Below, piece by piece: positions 36,602 to 44,780 of a stretch of DNA of 64,000 bases; the first letter of the stretch is position 1, and each line of letters begins with the position of its first letter. The DNA is from Tannerella sp. (GTDB lineage Bacteria; Bacteroidota; Bacteroidia; Bacteroidales; Tannerellaceae). Where the stretch lies: positions 1-64,000 of the forward strand of contig JAISMO010000163.1 in the NCBI GenBank assembly GCA_031276675.1, read 5' to 3'. The position numbers and the translations under genes were made by a program. The notes beneath the pieces are model-generated. The model saw only the letters and a program-made list of their open reading frames with translations, was not told the DNA's origin and did not search any database.

Positions 36602-37642
36602 ATGGAGTTTTCAGCTCAACAAATAGCAAGTTTCCTGAACGGAACAGTTGAAGGGAATCCGGAAGTAAAGGTGAACCGTTTTTCAAAGATTGAAGAAGGT
36701 CATTCCGGCTCTCTGACATTTTTGGCCAATCCGAAATACGAAAGTTACATTTACCGCACGAAGGCAAGTATCGTACTGGTAAATAACGATTTTACCCCAT
36801 CGGCAGCCGTCCCGGCCACCCTGGTGAAGGTACCCAATGCCTATGCTTCCCTGGCCCTGCTGATGAATCTGGCAGAACAGACCAAACCCAAAAAGACGGG
36901 CGTCGCCCCGAGCGCCTGCATTGCCGCCTCGGCCACAGTCGGTGAAGACTGTTACGTCGGCGAGATGGCATACATCGGCGAACAGTCCGTCATCGGGAAA
37001 GGTTGCCTGATTTATCCACATGCCTGCATCGGCGACCGCGTGACGGTCGGCGACGGCACGATTATCTATCCCCATGTGACAATTTACGCCGACTCCGTCA
37101 TCGGTCGGAACTGCATCCTGCAGGCCGGCTCCGTCATCGGTTCGGATGGCTTCGGATTTGCGCCGGAAGGCGATACGTACCTGAAAATTCCACAGATCGG
37201 AAATGTCATCCTCGAAGACGACGTGGAAATTGGAGCCAATACGACCATTGACCGTGCCGCGATGGGGTCGACTCTCATTCGCCGCGGCGTGAAACTGGAC
37301 AATTTGATTCAAATCGCTCACAACGTGGAAATAGGAAAAGATACGGTCGTGGCGGCGCAAACAGGCATTGCCGGTTCGACGAAAGTCGGCGAACGCTGCA
37401 TGTTTGGCGGACAGGTCGGGCTGGTCGGTCACATTCGGATTGCCGACCAAGTGCAAATCGGCGCCCAGTCCGGCATTGCGCGGAGCATTACCCGGGCCGG
37501 TTCGGTGATGGGCAGTCCGGGCATACCCGCCAGGGATTTTTTTCGCTCAAGAGTCGTGTTCAACAAGCTGCCGGAACTGTACCGTACGCTGAACCGGCTG
37601 GAAAAAGAGGTGGAAGCATTGAAAGAAAACAATCATAAATAG
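36602..37642 (+). CDS. lpxD: UDP-3-O-(3-hydroxyacyl)glucosamine N-acyltransferase
   Basis: 346 residues. N-terminal uridine-binding domain (about 1-100, with [21 protein letters not shown]), then a left-handed beta-helix of hexapeptide repeats about 105-315. The catalytic His is in [10 protein letters not shown] near 240. The C-terminal helix ends [14 protein letters not shown]. It adds the N-linked hydroxyacyl chain in lipid A synthesis. First of three contiguous lpx genes, 10 bp ahead of lpxC/fabZ. Confidence 0.95.
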   Translation: MEFSAQQIASFLNGTVEGNPEVKVNRFSKIEEGHSGSLTFLANPKYESYIYRTKASIVLVNNDFTPSAAVPATLVKVPNAYASLALLMNLAEQTKPKKTGVAPSACIAASATVGEDCYVGEMAYIGEQSVIGKGCLIYPHACIGDRVTVGDGTIIYPHVTIYADSVIGRNCILQAGSVIGSDGFGFAPEGDTYLKIPQIGNVILEDDVEIGANTTIDRAAMGSTLIRRGVKLDNLIQIAHNVEIGKDTVVAAQTGIAGSTKVGERCMFGGQVGLVGHIRIADQVQIGAQSGIARSITRAGSVMGSPGIPARDFFRSRVVFNKLPELYRTLNRLEKEVEALKENNHK

Positions 37643-37652
37643 AACGATCGAA

Positions 37653-39038
37653 ATGCAGAAACAGAAAACGCTTGCGACCAGCTTTTCATTGCAGGGCAAG
37701 GGATTGCATACCGGACTGGACATTCATATCACATTTCATCCTGCACCGGAAAATCATGGATACAAAATAAAGCGCATCGACCTTGAAGGGCAACCCGTGA
37801 TAGATGCCCTGGCAGAAAATGTGGTGAATACGCAACGCGGCACGGTCGTCTCCAAAAACGGAGTGCAGGTCAGTACGATTGAACATGCAATGGCTGCATT
37901 ATACGCATGGGAAATAGACAACTGTCTGATCGAAGTGGATGCAATGGAATTTCCGATTCTTGACGGCAGCGCCCGTTTCTTCTCGGAAGCAATCGAGCAG
38001 GCCGGATGGGTGGAACAAAATGCACCGAAAGATTTTTATATCGTTCGTCACAAAATAGAAGTGACGGACCCGCAGACCGGCTCGTCGCTCGTTATCCTTC
38101 CCGACGAAAAATTCAGTGTCAACGTCCTGATTTCTTATGATTCGTCCGTACTCTTCAACCAGTATGCCGTATTGAACGACCTGAGCGAATTTGCCTCCGA
38201 ACTGGCCGCTTCGCGCACGTTTGTTTTTGTCCGCGAAGTAAAAATGCTGCTGGAAAACAATCTCATCAAGGGCGGTGATCTGGATAACGCCATCGTCATC
38301 TACGACGAGCGGATGTCGCAGGAAGAACTGGACCGGCTGGCCGACCGGGTGGGACTGCCGCACAAGAACATGAAAGAGCTGGGCTATGTCAACGACAAAC
38401 CGCTCGTATACGTGAACGAACCGGCACGGCATAAACTGATGGATGTGATCGGCGACATCGCGTTGATCGGAAAGCCTGTCCGCGGACACATCATCGCTAC
38501 CCGGCCGGGACACAAAATCAACAACCAGCTGGCTCGAATGATTCGCAAAGATATAAAGCTGAATGACGTACAGGCGCCCATCTATCAACCCGAACGGCCG
38601 CCCGCCATGGACATCAGCCGGATTCGCGAGCTGCTTCCGCACCGCTATCCTTTCCTGCTGGTTGACAAAATCATCGAAATCGAAGGCAATTACATTGTCG
38701 GTATCAAGAATGTAACGGTCAATGAACCCTTTTTTCAGGGACATTTTCCGCAGGAACCGGTCATGCCGGGCGTTTTGCTGGTTGAGGCAATGGCGCAGAC
38801 AGGCGGATTGCTGGTGCTCAATTCGGTCAGTGAACCGGAACGGTATTCCACCTATTTCATGAAAATCGACAACGTCAAGTTTCGTCAGAAAGTCGTTCCC
38901 GGCGACACGCTGATTTTTCGCCTGGAATTGCTGGCTCCCATCCGCAGAGGCATTTCCACCATGAAAGGGCATGTGTTTATCGGCGAAAAGGTAGCCTGCG
39001 AAGCAGAATTTATGGCACAAATTATTAAAAACAAATAG
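37653..39038 (+). CDS. lpxC-fabZ: Bifunctional LpxC deacetylase / FabZ 3-hydroxyacyl-ACP dehydratase
   Basis: 461 residues. Residues 1-310 are LpxC: QGKGLHTGLD near 13, TIEHAMAALY near 75 (first zinc His), LDGSARFF near 105, and KLMDVIGDIALIGKPVRGHI near 260-280 with the other zinc ligands. Residues 318-461 are FabZ: ELLPHRYPFLLVDKI, then FQGHFPQEPVMPGVLLVEAMAQ with the catalytic His and Glu. The fusion commits UDP-acylGlcNAc to lipid A and also serves fatty-acid synthesis. It is a known arrangement in Bacteroidota. It is 2 bp from lpxA. Confidence 0.97.
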   Translation: MQKQKTLATSFSLQGKGLHTGLDIHITFHPAPENHGYKIKRIDLEGQPVIDALAENVVNTQRGTVVSKNGVQVSTIEHAMAALYAWEIDNCLIEVDAMEFPILDGSARFFSEAIEQAGWVEQNAPKDFYIVRHKIEVTDPQTGSSLVILPDEKFSVNVLISYDSSVLFNQYAVLNDLSEFASELAASRTFVFVREVKMLLENNLIKGGDLDNAIVIYDERMSQEELDRLADRVGLPHKNMKELGYVNDKPLVYVNEPARHKLMDVIGDIALIGKPVRGHIIATRPGHKINNQLARMIRKDIKLNDVQAPIYQPERPPAMDISRIRELLPHRYPFLLVDKIIEIEGNYIVGIKNVTVNEPFFQGHFPQEPVMPGVLLVEAMAQTGGLLVLNSVSEPERYSTYFMKIDNVKFRQKVVPGDTLIFRLELLAPIRRGISTMKGHVFIGEKVACEAEFMAQIIKNK

Positions 39039-39040
39039 CA

Positions 39041-39826
39041 ATGATGCATTCCCCTTTAGCTGTCATTCATCCCGAAGCAAAAATCGGCAACAACGTGATT
39101 ATCGACCCGTTTGTGGTCATTGAGAAAGATGTTGTTATCGGAGATAACTGTCGCCTTTTCCCTCACGCCGTCATTCTTGACGGGACCTCTGTCGGAAACA
39201 GTTGCCAGGTGTTTTCGGGAGCCGTGCTGGGTGGAACTCCGCAAGACCTGAAGTTTGCCGGCGAAAAGACTACCGTCGAAATCGGAGACTGCACGACCAT
39301 CCGTGAATGTGTCACCATCAACCGGGGTACTGCCGCCAGAGGAAAAACCGTCATCGGGAACCATTGCCTGATTATGGCCTACTCGCACGTTGCCCATGAC
39401 TGCGTGGTGAAAGACCGCGTGATTGTCGGCAACGCGGCCCAGATCGCCGGCGAAGTCGAAATCGACGACTATGCCATCGTTAGCGGAGGTACGCTGATTC
39501 ATCAGTTTACCCGTATTTCCAAACACGTCATGATCCAGGGCGGATCGCGTGTGGGGAAAGACATCCCTCCCTACACGCTAATCGGACGCGAACCGATTGT
39601 CTATTGCGGCATCAACATCGTCGGCTTACGCCGCCGCGGATTCACCAACGAACAGGTCTACCTCATTCAGGATATTTACCGTACGCTCTACACTCGCGGA
39701 CTCAATAACACGGAAGCCGTTCAGTGTATTGAAACGGAATATGAACCGAGCGTCGAACGCAACCTGATTCTGGATTTCATCAAAAGTTCGAAGCGGGGGA
39801 TTGTCCGGGGTTCGATTGACGAATAA
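39041..39826 (+). CDS. lpxA: Acyl-ACP--UDP-N-acetylglucosamine O-acyltransferase
   Basis: 261 residues. Hexapeptide beta-helix about 1-190 (IHPEAKIGNNVIIDPFVVIEKD), catalytic His in SHVAHDCVV near 125, and GGTLIHQFTRISKHVMIQGGS near 150. The C-terminal helical domain has GLRRRGFTNEQVYLIQDIYRTLY. It performs the first lipid A acylation. It ends the lpxD-lpxC/fabZ-lpxA block; lpxB is not in the window. Confidence 0.96.
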   Translation: MMHSPLAVIHPEAKIGNNVIIDPFVVIEKDVVIGDNCRLFPHAVILDGTSVGNSCQVFSGAVLGGTPQDLKFAGEKTTVEIGDCTTIRECVTINRGTAARGKTVIGNHCLIMAYSHVAHDCVVKDRVIVGNAAQIAGEVEIDDYAIVSGGTLIHQFTRISKHVMIQGGSRVGKDIPPYTLIGREPIVYCGINIVGLRRRGFTNEQVYLIQDIYRTLYTRGLNNTEAVQCIETEYEPSVERNLILDFIKSSKRGIVRGSIDE

Positions 39827-39901
39827 AAAAAACGGCGCAACGGGTGCATGATGGACTGTAAGTGTTTTATTTTTGACCCGGTAAACAAATGTAATTAAAG
39901 T

Positions 39902-40462
39902 ATGATATATCAATTTCTGATTCTTTCTGATGAAGTGGACCATTTCAGGCGTGAAATACAAATCAGTCCCGCCGCCACTTTTCTTGACCTGCACCATGCC
40001 ATTCTGGAAGCCAGCGGATACAAGCACGACGAGATGTGCTCCTTTTTTATCTGCGATGAAGACTGGAGTAAAAAGACCGAAATTACGCTGATTGACATGG
40101 ACGCATCCTCCGAAGTAGACACCTATCTGATGGAGAACACCACGCTGGAAGAATTGCTGGAAGACGAACATCAAAAAATGCTGTACGTCTTCGATTTCCT
40201 GATGGAACGCTCGTTCTTCATCGAACTGAATAAAATCATCACGGGTCAAAATATCGACGGACCCGTCTGTTCGCTGGCTGTCGGCGATCCGCCGCCGCAG
40301 TCCGTTTCGATCGACGAAATGGAAAAACGTCTCGACCAGCACGTCGAACTGGGCGAAAATTTCTACGGCGACATGGAATATAACGACGATGAACTCAATA
40401 CGATTTCAGGCGATTACGACGACGACAGCATCGGCAGCTACTACGACGACGAGCGTTATTGA
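39902..40462 (+). CDS. pRiA4b ORF-3-like (IS1096 TnpR-like) family protein
   Basis: 186 residues, soluble and very acidic towards the C-terminus (NDDELNTISGDYDDDSIGSYYDDE). The body has the pRiA4b pattern: FRREIQISPAATFLDLHHAI, ASGYKHDEMCSFFICDEDW and EVDTYLMENTTL then MLYVFDFLMERSFFIELNKI. The biochemical function of the family is unknown. In Bacteroidales it commonly lies between the lpx genes and miaA, as here; its stop TGA shares a base with the miaA ATG, so translation is coupled. Confidence 0.8.
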   Translation: MIYQFLILSDEVDHFRREIQISPAATFLDLHHAILEASGYKHDEMCSFFICDEDWSKKTEITLIDMDASSEVDTYLMENTTLEELLEDEHQKMLYVFDFLMERSFFIELNKIITGQNIDGPVCSLAVGDPPPQSVSIDEMEKRLDQHVELGENFYGDMEYNDDELNTISGDYDDDSIGSYYDDERY

Positions 40463-41370
40463 TGAACGCACTGCTTGTGTTGATCGGCCCCACCGGTACG
40501 GGAAAGACGGAACTGAGCCTGCAACTGGCCGAAAGATTCGGCGCCCCCGTTATTTCGGCCGATTCGCGCCAGCTCTACAAAGACCTGCCCGTCGGAACGG
40601 CGGCTCCTTCACCCGAACAGCAGGCGCGCATCAGACATTACATGGTCGGCACGCTGGCGCTGGATGATTATTACAGCGCCAGCCGGTTTGAAGAAGAAGT
40701 CCTTGTCCTTTTAAAAGAACTGTTTGTCCTACACCCCGCAGTCCTGATGGTCGGCGGGTCAATGCTGTATATCGACGCCATATGCAAGGGGCTGGACGAA
40801 ATTCCCGCCGTCACGCCCGAGGTACGGAAAACGCTTTGGAAACAATATGAACGGGAGGGAATAGCCGTCCTTCTGGAAGAACTGAAGGAGGCCGATCCCG
40901 TCCATTATCAAAAAGTCGACCGGAGGAACCACAGACGGGTTATTCATGCGCTTGAAATCTGCCGGATGACCGGCAGGCCGTATTCGTCCTTCTGTACCCG
41001 CGCCGTCCGGGAACGACCCTTCCGCATCATTCAAATCGGCCTCATCCGCCCGCGCGAAGAACTCTACGAACGCATCAACCGGCGGGTCGACCGGATGATG
41101 GCGAACGGACTGGTTGACGAGGCTCGCCGCGTCTATCCATTCCGTCATCTCAACGCGCTGAACACGGTGGGATACAAGGAACTGTTTCGCTTTTTCAATG
41201 GAGAATGGCCGTTAGACACGGCTGTCGAACAAATCAAACGCAACACGCGCATCTATGCCCGCAAGCAAATGACCTGGTTCAAGCGGGACAAAAGCATAGA
41301 CTGGTTTCATCCGGACGATATAACCGCCATCCGGGCGCATGTCGATCAAGCCCTGAACAGCCAGAAATAA
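40462..41370 (+). CDS. miaA: tRNA dimethylallyltransferase
   Basis: 302 residues from the ATG at 40462. P-loop LIGPTGTGKTELS at 6-18, DSRQLYKDLPVGTAAP near 34, MVGGSMLYIDAICKGLDEIPAV near 95-115, and NTRIYARKQMTWFKRD near 256. It transfers a dimethylallyl group to A37 of tRNAs reading UNN codons. It overlaps the previous stop by one base (TGATG). Followed by an array and a convergent gene. Confidence 0.95.
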   Translation: MNALLVLIGPTGTGKTELSLQLAERFGAPVISADSRQLYKDLPVGTAAPSPEQQARIRHYMVGTLALDDYYSASRFEEEVLVLLKELFVLHPAVLMVGGSMLYIDAICKGLDEIPAVTPEVRKTLWKQYEREGIAVLLEELKEADPVHYQKVDRRNHRRVIHALEICRMTGRPYSSFCTRAVRERPFRIIQIGLIRPREELYERINRRVDRMMANGLVDEARRVYPFRHLNALNTVGYKELFRFFNGEWPLDTAVEQIKRNTRIYARKQMTWFKRDKSIDWFHPDDITAIRAHVDQALNSQK

Positions 41371-41487
41371 AGGTCTGCCATACCGTTTCGGCACGCTTCC
41401 ATAAAGTACACTGAATATTTGACGCCCGCCGTTCGTAACGCTACGAAGAAACGCTTCGTGACGCTGTTACGCGACACGTCCTAAAAC

Positions 41488-41692
41488 GCTGTTACGACGT
41501 AGAATAACACTGTTCTACGACATAGAATAACGCTGTTATACGGCGTAGAATAACACTGTTCTACGGCATAGAATAACGCTGTTCTATGGCGTAGAATAAC
41601 GCTGTTCTATGGCGTAGAATAACGCTGTTCTACGACGTAGAATAACGCTGTTCTACGGCGTAGAATAACGCTGTTACTTGACAGGTAATAAT
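41488..41692. repeat. Palindromic tandem array, 23-bp period, nine units
   Basis: Units begin at 41488 (2 bp short), 41509, 41532, 41555, 41578, 41601, 41624, 41647 and 41670 (degenerate). The core is TTCTACGNCGTAGAA, a perfect 15-bp dyad in units 7 and 8, flanked by TAACGCTG. It lies between convergent miaA and ribE. Upstream, 41430-41487 holds related but disordered GCTGTTACG pieces. The gap's right part, 41693-41888, has only a small hairpin (GGAGTT/AACTCC, 41865-41880) beyond the ribE stop. Confidence 0.92.
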
Positions 41693-41888
41693 GGTTTTCC
41701 TGTATCTTCCTGATGCAGAGTGGGGAAGCGTCTCTGTTCAACGCCTGAGAAAAGACAGGCGCAACCGTGAAGGAACACAGGTTTTTCGTTTGTATGGAAA
41801 AAATGCCGGGCTAACTTTATTATGCGGAGAACATGCGATTAATCCCTATCGAGATTACAGTACGGGAGTTCCGAAACTCCGAATCCGT

Positions 41889-42497
41889 TTATTCATCGAC
41901 AAAGGTCATTCGCTTGCTGATGTATTTCCCGATAATGTCAAATTCCAGGTTTACGACGGTTCCCGCCCTGATCCGGTCAAAATTGGTATGATCGTGCGTA
42001 TAAGGGATGATCGCCACCTCGAAACGGTCTTTCCGGGAGTTGCACACCGTCAGGCTCACCCCGTTCACGCAGACCGATCCCTTTTCAACGGTCATGTATC
42101 CCTGCAATGCCTCTTCGCGATCAAAGTCATAGGCAAAGGAATAATACCAGCTGCCGTCTGCCTCCCGCACGTTTGTACAGACGGCCGTCCGGTCCACATG
42201 TCCCTGCACGATATGTCCGTCCAGGCGACCGTTCATCAACATGCTGCGTTCCAGATTCACCCGGTCGCCCGCCTGCAGCAGGCCGAGGTTGGAACGTTCC
42301 AGCGTTTCCCTGACCGCCGTCACCGTGTAGGTATCCGGACCTTTTCCCACAACGGTCAGACATACGCCGTTGTGGGAAATACTCTGGTCAATTTTCAACT
42401 CGTCCGCAAACGAACAGTGCAATGTCAGATGAACATTTCCCCTGTCCGGTTCAACGGCTACCACGGTAGCAGCTTCTTCTACAATTCCGGAAAACAT
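41889..42497 (-). CDS. ribE: Riboflavin synthase, alpha subunit
   Basis: 202 residues from the ATG at 42497 (MFSGIVEEAA), the invariant start of the family; the open frame extends upstream but into the pfp gene. It has two homologous barrels: the first with ISHNGVCLTVV near 44 and GHIVQGHVD near 95, the second with VSVCVNGVSLTVC-like VCVNGVSLTV near 138 and YTHDHTNF near 165. It dismutates two lumazines to riboflavin. It follows pfp by 8 bp on the minus strand. No other rib gene is in the window. Confidence 0.95.
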   Translation of the reverse strand: MFSGIVEEAATVVAVEPDRGNVHLTLHCSFADELKIDQSISHNGVCLTVVGKGPDTYTVTAVRETLERSNLGLLQAGDRVNLERSMLMNGRLDGHIVQGHVDRTAVCTNVREADGSWYYSFAYDFDREEALQGYMTVEKGSVCVNGVSLTVCNSRKDRFEVAIIPYTHDHTNFDRIRAGTVVNLEFDIIGKYISKRMTFVDE

Positions 42498-42505
42498 GTG
42501 CGCCT

Positions 42506-44158
42506 TTATTTTTGCTGTTCCAGTTGCAAGGTGATGGTCGGCGCGTCGCAGACCTCCGGCGGACCGAAATACTGGATCGGGCCTGGATAGACGTAGTCCG
42601 TCGTGCAGGCCCACAGGTCGCGGGCGGCGGCAAAGGCCTTGAACGGAGCGCCGTCCAGCTTCACCAGCGCTTTCTGTATGACAGGCTTGTCCTCTCCCCT
42701 GCGCTTTTCCATGTTCATCATCATCGTAATCGGAATACCGCCTGCAATCCACTGGTCGGCCGGCGCCGTGGTATTGCGCACGGAAGCCATATAGCCCGTT
42801 TCTCCCGTCCGGATCAGACATGCAGCCGTGTATCCGAGCGAGTAGCAGTAATCGGCATCATAGTTTGACGGAGCGGCGCAGCGGCCTTCATAGCCGAAGA
42901 AATGCGTCTGAGGCAGGAAGGTGCCCGTATATTTGCCGGTCTTCTTCCATTTTTCCAGCCGGCGACCGACTAATTCCGCCAGCAGTTTTTCCGTTTCTAT
43001 CAGCGAAACCTGCACATTTCCGTGCGCATCGCGATCCAGTGTCAACTGACAGGCCACGTTTTCCGGCAGGTCGGAATACAAAGCCCTGCTTCCTTCCGTC
43101 AGTCTCCCGATAACATACGTCCGCTGTTTGTTACGGGGCATCTGTTTGAATCTCATTTCCTCCTGCCGGCTGGCCAGCAGGTCGTTCAGTTCGTTGATCA
43201 GCCGCTTCATGGCCGGGATAAATTCGATCAGTCCTTCGGGGATCAGTACCGTTCCGAAGTTCATTTGGTCGGCGGCGCGTTGGGCGATGACGGTTGCAAT
43301 CCGGTCGACAATGTTGTCCAGCGTCTCGTTTTTGGCTTCCACCTCTTCCGAAATGATACAGATGTTCGGATGCGTTTGCAAGGCGCATTCCAGCGCAATA
43401 TGCGAGGCCGAACGCCCCATCAGCTTGATGAAATGCCAGTATTTGCGTGCCGAGTTACAGTCGCGCTGAATATTGCCGATCAGTTCCGAATAGACTTTGC
43501 TGGCCGTGTCGAAGCCGAACGAGGTCTCAATCTGTTCGTTTTTCAGGTCGCCGTCAATGGTTTTCGGGCAGCCAATCACCTGCACGCGATAATCCGTCGT
43601 CCTGTAATATTCGGCCAGTACGCAGGCATTGGTGTTGGAATCGTCGCCGCCGATGATCACCAACGCGCGAATCCCGCGTTTTTTGAGAAACTCCAGTCCC
43701 CGTTTAAACTGTTCTTCCGTTTCCAGTTTCGTACGGTCGGAGCCGATGATATCGAACCCGCCCGTGTTGCGGTACTCCTTAATGAGTCCGGTCGTCAGTC
43801 GCTTGCATTTGTGATTAAGCAGCCCGCCGGGTCCAAGAATAAACCCGAACAGGCGGGAGCCTTTGTTGGCGGCTTTCAGACCGTCATACAGCCCGGCAAT
43901 CACGTTATGTCCGCCCGGTGCCTGTCCCCCCGACAGGATTACGCCCACGTTAATCGGCTGTGAAGAAACGGATTCGTCGCTTTTTTCAAATGTAATGACC
44001 GGCATCCCGTACGTACCCGGAAATTGGGCTTTGATTTCATACTGATGGGCTGCCGACTGGGTTTCTTCGCCTCTGACTGCCCTCACGGGACCTTTCAATG
44101 CTGCAGGCAACTTCGGACGATAGCGTGCCCGTGCAATCTGTAATGCACTCTTTGTCAT
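42506..44158 (-). CDS. pfp: Pyrophosphate-dependent 6-phosphofructokinase
   Basis: 550 residues, the long plant-like beta-type. GVILSGGQAPGGHNVI near residue 70, VIIGGDDSNTNACVLAEYY near 170, CPKTIDGDLKN near 200 and MGRSASHIALECALQTHPN near 245. The Asp after GGD and the Lys in PKTIDGD mark pyrophosphate rather than ATP as phosphate donor. It interconverts fructose 6-phosphate and fructose 1,6-bisphosphate reversibly. Paired with ribE only by position. Confidence 0.93.
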   Translation of the reverse strand: MTKSALQIARARYRPKLPAALKGPVRAVRGEETQSAAHQYEIKAQFPGTYGMPVITFEKSDESVSSQPINVGVILSGGQAPGGHNVIAGLYDGLKAANKGSRLFGFILGPGGLLNHKCKRLTTGLIKEYRNTGGFDIIGSDRTKLETEEQFKRGLEFLKKRGIRALVIIGGDDSNTNACVLAEYYRTTDYRVQVIGCPKTIDGDLKNEQIETSFGFDTASKVYSELIGNIQRDCNSARKYWHFIKLMGRSASHIALECALQTHPNICIISEEVEAKNETLDNIVDRIATVIAQRAADQMNFGTVLIPEGLIEFIPAMKRLINELNDLLASRQEEMRFKQMPRNKQRTYVIGRLTEGSRALYSDLPENVACQLTLDRDAHGNVQVSLIETEKLLAELVGRRLEKWKKTGKYTGTFLPQTHFFGYEGRCAAPSNYDADYCYSLGYTAACLIRTGETGYMASVRNTTAPADQWIAGGIPITMMMNMEKRRGEDKPVIQKALVKLDGAPFKAFAAARDLWACTTDYVYPGPIQYFGPPEVCDAPTITLQLEQQK

Positions 44159-44394
44159 TTTCTTTCTGTTTTAATGATGATCATTTGACAGGTTCTTTAA
44201 AAACCGGTGCAAATATCGGATTTTTTTTCGAAAAGACCGTATTCCGGATGTCATTTTCAGAGCAAACGCCTCTTCTGTCGGACACGGCATTTTCTGTACA
44301 CCGGTTATAAAGAAAACGCCTTCCGCATCAGGATGCGACCCTCTGAAATGCACCCAAAAACGGAGGCGCAGAATGGTTTTCGCTCAAAAATCCG

Positions 44395-44402
44395 TACCTT
44401 TG
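44395..44402 (+). promoter_or_regulatory. -7 element upstream of rbfA
   Basis: TACCTTTG fits TAnnTTTG and lies 36 bp before the rbfA ATG. It supports the start at 44439 over the open frame from 44373. Confidence 0.55.
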
Positions 44403-44438
44403 CCGCTCGAGAAATCATTTAGCCGATTATTACGTAAT

Positions 44439-44774
44439 ATGGAAGCAACAAGATTGAACAGGATAGGCCGACTGCTCCAGAAGGAGCTGGGCGACCTTTT
44501 CCTGAAACAGACCAAAAACATGCGCGGTACGCTGGTATCGGTCAGCGCGGTCCGCGTCAGCGCCGACCTGAGTGTGGCAAAAGTATACCTCAGCATCTTC
44601 CCTCCCGAAAAAGGCCGGGAACTGATGGACGCCATCGAACACAACCACCGGACCATCCGTTACGATCTGGGACAGCGCGTGCGCATGCAGTTGCGTAAAA
44701 TCCCGGAACTGAGTTTCTTCCTCGATGACTCGCTGGACTACGCGGAGCATATCGACCAACTCTTAAAAAAATAA
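44439..44774 (+). CDS. rbfA: Ribosome-binding factor A
   Basis: 111 residues from the ATG at 44439 (MEATRLNRIGRLLQKELGDLF). The single KH-like domain has VSVSAVRVSADLSVAKVYLSIF and the C-terminal VRMQLRKIPELSFFLDDSLDYAEHID, all diagnostic. It helps 16S rRNA 5'-end maturation of the 30S subunit. The next gene starts 6 bp after its stop, so they probably share a transcript. Confidence 0.95.
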   Translation: MEATRLNRIGRLLQKELGDLFLKQTKNMRGTLVSVSAVRVSADLSVAKVYLSIFPPEKGRELMDAIEHNHRTIRYDLGQRVRMQLRKIPELSFFLDDSLDYAEHIDQLLKK

Positions 44775-44780
44775 CGCTGC

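Noticed and set aside
37653-39038. LpxC-FabZ fusion as a novelty
   Set aside because: This bifunctional gene is well established in Bacteroidota, so it is only useful as a taxonomic marker.
42498-42821. N-terminal extension of riboflavin synthase by about 108 residues
   Set aside because: The extension overlaps the pfp coding region, and MFSGIVEE is the invariant family start.
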